From: Plantibacter sp050587525
GTDB taxonomy: Bacteria; Actinomycetota; Actinomycetes; Actinomycetales; Microbacteriaceae
DNA length: 64,000 nucleotides
Assembly (NCBI RefSeq): GCF_050587525.1
Contig: NZ_JBOBFT010000012.1
Span: 1-64,000 of the forward strand
Direction of reading: 5' to 3'
The notes under the pieces are model-generated. The model was not told where the DNA came from. It saw only the letters and a program-made list of their open reading frames with translations, and ran no database searches. A program made the translations under genes and the position numbers. Below are positions 63,518-64,000 of the stretch, in pieces. Positions within the stretch are counted from its first letter, which is position 1; every line of letters starts with the position of its first letter.

Positions 63518-63851
63518 GCGGTCTCCCAGGGTGGGTGGTGTGCCGTGCAGCGCCATGGAGCGCCCGTGGGTCACAGGCAGGCTCGGCGCGGGTCGGCCCA
63601 CGGCGGTGTGCCGGGCCTCACTCACTATAACGCGGGCCTCGGACAGCGCGTCGGACTGTGACGCAGCGCTGTGGAGAGCCTGGGCCGCCGTGAGCGTGGA
63701 TATGACGAGCTCGGCTGTGGCGTCACGATGGAGCGTCACGATGGAGCGGCACGGATCTGGCGGGCACCGGCGTGCAGAGGCACGGGGGTGGCGGATCAAC
63801 GACGAAGTCCGCCACCTCGTCTGTGACGAGCTGACGGACCTCGGTGAATCG
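63518..63851. promoter_or_regulatory. metK upstream region: candidate promoter and structured leader
   Basis: 334 bp between rpoZ stop and metK start. On the minus strand TATAGT (63624-63629) resembles a -10 box but has only a poor -35. It would give a ~100-nt leader in which CCGTGGG (63564-63570) and CCCACGG (63597-63603) can pair. Direct GTCACGATGGAGC copies occur at about 63723 and 63737. I could not match a known SAM riboswitch. No coding sequence seen; coaBC, often found here in relatives, is absent. Confidence 0.4.
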
Positions 63852-64000
63852 TTATTCGCCGGAGGGGCGAACCTGAAGCTTGTCTTCGTTGATCTCGTGG
63901 AGCGCGATCGACAGCGGCTTGTCCTCGACCGACGAGTCGACGAGCGGTCCGACGTTGTCGAACAGGCTTCCCTCGTGGAGGTCAGCGTAGTAGTCGTTGA
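63852..64000 (-). CDS. rpoZ: DNA-directed RNA polymerase omega subunit (cut by window edge)
   Basis: Only the last ~49 codons are inside the window, ending with TAA at 63852-63854. They read YYADLHEGSLFDNVGPLVDS and then EDKPLSIALHEINEDKL, the characteristic actinobacterial omega C-terminus. Omega assists RNA polymerase assembly. Transcribed in the same direction as metK, but separated from it by 334 bp. Confidence 0.92.
   Translation of the reverse strand, partial: NDYYADLHEGSLFDNVGPLVDSSVEDKPLSIALHEINEDKLQVRPSGE

Overview
The window is high-GC DNA with dense, often ATGA-coupled genes. It looks like the chromosome of an actinobacterium, most probably a member of the Microbacteriaceae. Support for this comes from the long minus-strand run rpoZ - metK - priA - fmt - rsmB - rpe - hisE - hisG - hisF - hisI - trpE - Trp-operon membrane protein - HGxxPAAW protein - trpC - trpB - trpA - lgt - gltB - gltD - pyk, from the helicase-dead type of PriA, and from the Ku/LigD end-joining pair. 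Genus and species cannot be fixed from the sequence alone.

Layout. 1-319 is the 3' end of a DUF222/HNH-endonuclease gene. 440-7624 (minus) is an alpha-glucoside locus: LacI regulator, GH13 alpha-glucosidase, sugar-binding lipoprotein and two permeases, with no ATPase. 7888-9556 holds an NAD-dependent epimerase-like gene and a GNAT acetyltransferase. 9774-16104 (plus) is a DUF1684 gene followed by a complete peptide/nickel-type ABC operon (binding protein, two permeases, two ATPases). 16136-18137 is a NarL/DesK-type two-component pair. 18518-20912 holds a small membrane protein and a DHA2 MFS exporter. 20976-26882 holds a RecQ-like helicase, two VOC proteins, a DUF3224 protein and two AraC regulators. 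26946-30775 is the divergent Ku/LigD non-homologous end-joining locus. 31028-34969 is an acyltransferase-3 membrane protein converging on a second two-component pair. 35118-40591 holds an aldo/keto reductase, a second DUF222/HNH gene, a histidine phosphatase and an unusual CoA-transferase.

From about 40.7 kb to the right edge everything is on the minus strand and is core metabolism and information processing: pyruvate kinase, glutamate synthase, prolipoprotein diacylglyceryl transferase, tryptophan and histidine synthesis, ribulose-phosphate epimerase, 16S rRNA methyltransferase, Met-tRNA formyltransferase, PriA, S-adenosylmethionine synthetase and the omega subunit of RNA polymerase.

The most distinctive signals are not a new multi-gene system but repeat architecture. 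The accessory part (1-40 kb) carries a family of 20-bp CTTCGACAGGCTCAGGGACC-type elements, several non-coding tandem arrays (16 bp x 8, 20 bp x 6, about 47 bp x 3.7), and many in-frame 6/9/12/15-bp tandem repeats inside linkers and termini of otherwise ordinary proteins. Two near-identical DUF222/HNH 3' ends of about 415 bp lie in inverted orientation and bracket about 36 kb. Protein-level oddities are a response regulator with a roughly 45-residue insertion inside its receiver domain, a RecQ helicase with a phosphoribosyltransferase-like C-terminus, and a family III CoA-transferase with apparently permuted parts. I found no prophage, CRISPR array, tRNA or rRNA gene, and no convincing novel defence or biosynthetic system.
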